NCBI GenBank assembly: GCA_036852015.1
Contig: JAANDG010000520.1
Coordinates: 1 to 64,000 of the forward strand
From: Pelodera strongyloides
Taxonomy: Eukaryota > Nematoda > Chromadorea > Rhabditida > Rhabditidae
Reading direction: 5' to 3'
Length of the DNA stretch: 64,000 bases
Shown piece by piece: positions 60,387 to 64,000 of this stretch (positions are counted from its first letter, which is position 1; the number at the start of each line of letters is the position of its first letter). A program made the translations under genes and the position numbers. The notes beneath the pieces are model-generated. The model made no database searches and was not told the origin of the DNA. It saw nothing but the letters and a program-made list of their open reading frames with translations.

Positions 60387-63300
60387 TCATATGTATATAC
60401 ATGTCTTGCTGTGACTCACCCACAAAGTGTAATCAAAACTAAGCTCTATGAAATCACCGACCTCCTTGAAAAGCTTATCGTCCCACGAGTCGAAGAATTT
60501 CTTAAACATCGGTGTTTCTTTGCCCTGATAGATTGTCGAGATGGCAGTGTTTTTGTTTCGAGGCAAGATGCTTTGCTCAAGGAACTTCTGGAATTGGAGA
60601 AAGTAGTTTACATGACTTTCTAAGGTTTGCTTACGCAACAATAGTAAATTGATACTTCTTAGTTCGTACATGCTCCAATGACATATGACTTATACCTTGG
60701 CAATTCCCGTGGCGCCCTTCTTCTCATTGGGGGTGGCATTAGCTCCAACCCACACATAGATTACGTGCATTGCGTCGAGGATCATGACATCATCTCCATC
60801 GAGACACTAAACCAACAAACCAACAAACTCAACCACACTATATAACGATTGCAAAAGGTATAAATACGAGCACATATTGGACAACCACAACATAGAAGTG
60901 CAAACCTCTTGCGTGAAATTAGCAACTTCTTCACAAATCAGCTTGCCGGCGGCATCTGACACCTGCAATACGCAAACGTTGAAATTCTATTCAAGTGGTC
61001 TACGTGTCTCTATCATAATCGTGTTGAATTTTCACCTGGTACAATTTAGGCTGGAACTGCTTCTTGCTTTTGGCATCGTCCCAGGATGCAAACCATTGAA
61101 TGAACATGCCCGGTTCATTTGCTTCGAGAACACGAGTGATTTGGGTGTTGATGGGAAGTCTCTAAATATTGATTCGATAAAGTTCATTTCACGCCCGGTC
61201 GAATTCTTTATTTGAAACAAATGTGTACCTGTTGGGTCAGGTAGCTCTGTCCCCAATGCATTGCCTTTGCCCTCTCGTTCAGTGTGCACTCCTTTCCGAC
61301 CCAAACGAAAATCCCACCAGTACATGCGTCCAAAACAAACGCATCCTGAAAAGTGGTGTCTACATTGCAATACATATGGGTCCATTCAAATGCATGCGTG
61401 ACACATGATCTTTATACTTGACGTTATCGAATTGCTGATAAATGAACCTTCGAGTCAAGCTTGTCGTGCGTGACCTCATCGCCCACAGCCACCCACTCGA
61501 CCTTAGCATCTCCGGTTGCATCGGAGATTCTGAAATGGAACTGCTCAAGTATATATGTGAGTTCGATTAGGTAACAATGACAGATTAAATGTCTATATTC
61601 TAACCTCCATAGGGTGACTTGATCCTTAATGTTCGCCCAGTAGTTTTCATCGTCGTTTGCCGCCTTTGCAATGGAGGAAATAACGTCCTTTCCACCAAAA
61701 TGTTTCCAGAACGTAGCGTCGGTTTTCCACTCGTCATCTTTTGTAGGTGATATTACGTCTTTTTACTTTTGGCGTAAGGAAAAGCTCGGTATATAGAGCA
61801 ATGTAAGAAAACATACCTAGGACATGAACTTGAGCCTCTCCATGCCGCTCGATATCTGCGATGTTCTTGGCCCGCTGCATTCCCTGCAGTGTTTTTCATT
61901 AATAAGTTACTATCTAATTGGAACACACAGTCTGTATTGTATGCTATCGCTGATCATGGTTTTAACTAACGTGAATTCTTTCCAGGCGTCCACTCTCTGG
62001 GGGCATCCAAACGTACAGATCCTTGCCAAGATCGAGAATAAACACATCACCCAGGTTAAGAGATTCCTTTTTAAGCTCCACCTAAATTGGCCTCAGGGAC
62101 ACATTCAGATAAAATGAAAAGGAAATACTCCTACGCAAAACGCTGTTCAGTTGTTCGGATAATTTTCAGTTTCTAACCTGTGTGCACCTGACGTTTCTCT
62201 TTCCTTTGCAACGGAAGAGCTTTGGTGTGAAATTCTTCATCATTTCATCAACATGAGTCCATCCAGATTCATAACCTCCTGCCAAATATCTGAAATGAAC
62301 AAAGTCATGGGAGGTCAAAAGCGGTCAATTGAGTATCTTCACTTGTTTCTGATTACTTTGTGTTCTCCACAAAAGTCCGCCTCATATTTATAGGTTTATT
62401 GAAAAATGGTAAAGGCTACCGATGCACACGAGAAATGCGATTATGTAACACTTCGGTCCGTGTTTTCTACGAACCTTACCCATGGCACAATCAGTTATCT
62501 AACACAGTTAATCAAAAATTGTGATCGCAAAGGATACCCCGAACAGTAACCATTACGGCTTTACCGTATACCTTATTTTAGTGCACAACATTCAAACTGG
62601 AGCCCGCATCTTGAAAATCTATAGAAAAAATCTGGCTGAAACAAAACAGTGGCCTTTTTCCCCACTTGCTGAGATGTTTACCTGAGACCATCCTTGAAGT
62701 ACGATAGAAACAGCGGCGATTCATTATCTTGGATCTAAATGGCAAATTCAACTAAACTGTTTATGAACACATTGGTGGAGTATGAGAAAAGTGTCAGTTA
62801 TATAAATATCTTGGTTAAAAATTCGCCTCTCTGTATTGTGTTGGGAATCCTCCGAGGGCTTTGTCTATTTCAACAGTAATGATTGCAGCGGTGCCGATTT
62901 CGTCCTTAAGAAAAACATCTTTTTTGCACTCGTAGCATGCCAGTATTGCTACCGAGTAAATGGTATCTTTTCCGAACAAATTTCAATAAATATAATTGAA
63001 ATCCTACTATCACTCCTCACCGTTGATGAGTTCTTTCCCAACCAGAAGTGCACGTCCCATTCATCCTTAGCTTTGGTCTAAAGCATAATATTGCTTGCAA
63101 CTAATGCCTCAAAGTTCTCTACATTTGCAAATCAATTGATGCACTTCTTATTATCAAAATTTGTGTTCGTTTGGAGAGCGTACGACAAGAAGTAAACGTC
63201 TTCCTTCAACAGCAAATATGTAAATAATGAAACATTGCTGCACAGGTAGAAAAAAATCACAGAAGTAAATTTTTTTCAACCAAGTAGCATCCTCTATACC

Positions 63301-63729
63301 AAATTTTAATCTATAGCGCACGCCGTGGATATTTATATGAATATCGTTTGTACTCTTAGCAACTACCATTCAGGAATATTTCTTTTACAATTTACTATTC
63401 GTGTTGGGTGGTTTAATGGGTTGCCAACTTACATTCAGAACAACGTAAGAATCTCCTGTATAGAAGACACCCCACTGCTCCTTGGGTACCTCTTCTAATT
63501 CGAAGTCCTGAAATAGGATCAGTTGAAATATCACAATTCCAGCGAATGCTCTCTCTAGACATGATTATTTGTTCACGAAACAAAACAATCGGCTTTTGAT
63601 AGAAACTGTTGTTTATCCCATTCTATACTCAAATTTAAAAGCTCTGGAATAGAGAAGAAAGAAACGAACATGAATCCTCCACACTTGGAGACCGACTTCC
63701 TTGCCCACTCTTTTGATATCGACACCCAT
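60387..63729 (-). CDS. gsnl-1: Gelsolin-family actin-binding protein, four repeats (gsnl-1-like)
   Basis: Gelsolin proteins sever and cap actin filaments under Ca2+ control. From the ATG at 63729: [14 protein letters not shown], then [20 protein letters not shown] (63509-63430), [15 protein letters not shown] (about 63040), [18 protein letters not shown] (62735-62682) and [14 protein letters not shown] (about 62290), the first repeat. [20 protein letters not shown] with MPPESGRLE (62080-61985) is repeat two. A third has [20 protein letters not shown] (about 61650-61510) and [20 protein letters not shown] (61345-61275). A fourth has [20 protein letters not shown] (61060-60905) and [20 protein letters not shown] (60780-60705), ending in [17 protein letters not shown]. 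Four repeats suit C. elegans gsnl-1 rather than the six of vertebrate gelsolin. The stop at 60387 assumes no splice at CTTTGTGG|GTGAGT (60411). Confidence 0.83.
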
Positions 63730-64000
63730 GCTTTCTAGAAGAGTATTATTTTAGCACGCAACGCACAAAACGGTGGATAGAATAATAATGACAACGAAAG
63801 TATGAATGCAATTTAGCATAACAAGTAAATAGTTTGCAACAAAATAAGTAAACAACAATCCTTAGTGAGTGAAAATTTCGTTGTGTTGTTGGCACAGGCG
63901 GATATTTTGTGTAATAAGGCAACACTTGGCCCACTCATTGGGCACAACAATAAACAAAATCTGTGGATCTGGCTTCTCTGACCAATATCTATCTAATATC
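63730..64000. other. Upstream of the gelsolin-like gene
   Basis: No further exon seen. On the minus strand TTCTAG lies four bases before the ATG, a possible trans-splice or cis acceptor, so an upstream exon beyond the window cannot be excluded. Confidence 0.4.

Overview
This window looks like nuclear DNA of a nematode, probably a rhabditid or strongylid relative. Genes are split into many small exons with T-rich acceptors ending TTTCAG or TTTTAG. Several start codons lie 0-4 bases after such an acceptor, as expected for spliced-leader trans-splicing, though a plain 5'UTR intron would look the same. Composition is AT-rich, mobile elements are dense, and the gene set (Raptor, PPM1L-like phosphatase, FMRFamide-type GPCR, SWEET, four-repeat gelsolin) suits a nematode. 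The species cannot be named from the sequence alone.

Layout. 1-850 (-): 5' exons of a carboxylesterase running off the left edge. 2.48-3.40 kb: foldback element. 5.67-8.39 kb (+): secreted Pro- and Cys-rich protein. 9.76-10.96 kb (-): BTB protein. 12.74-13.15 kb: palindromic MITE with TTAA target duplications. 13.2-15.5 kb: composite repeat with TIR-like ends, a duplicated palindrome array and a Bel/Pao-like relic. 16.24-17.01 kb (-): 191-residue Lys/Glu-rich protein, fully assembled from three exons, followed by a 157-bp TTAA mini-element. 17.99-38.00 kb (-): a 20-kb Raptor (mTORC1 scaffold) gene with RNC domain, HEAT repeats, a very long linker and WD40 repeats. Its introns hold a 2.39-kb non-autonomous hAT element and a 1.25-kb dead Tc1/mariner copy. 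39.3-43.5 kb (+): a Penelope-like retroelement with its GIY-YIG endonuclease upstream of the reverse transcriptase, structured 5' RNA and a candidate hammerhead ribozyme. 43.87-49.35 kb (+): PPM1L-like PP2C phosphatase. 53.08-55.90 kb (+): rhodopsin-class neuropeptide GPCR. 57.30-58.81 kb (-): SWEET sugar transporter. 60.39-63.73 kb (-): gelsolin-like protein.

The host genes do not form an obvious pathway. The most interesting item is the Penelope-like element: permuted domain order, a 23-base overlap between the two ORFs with a UUU-UAA shift site, serial double-hairpin modules and a large helix upstream of an ATG-less first ORF, and a hammerhead-like fold behind the RT. Next are the Raptor linker with its array of hybrid decayed exon copies, and the two Raptor-intron transposons with clean boundaries.
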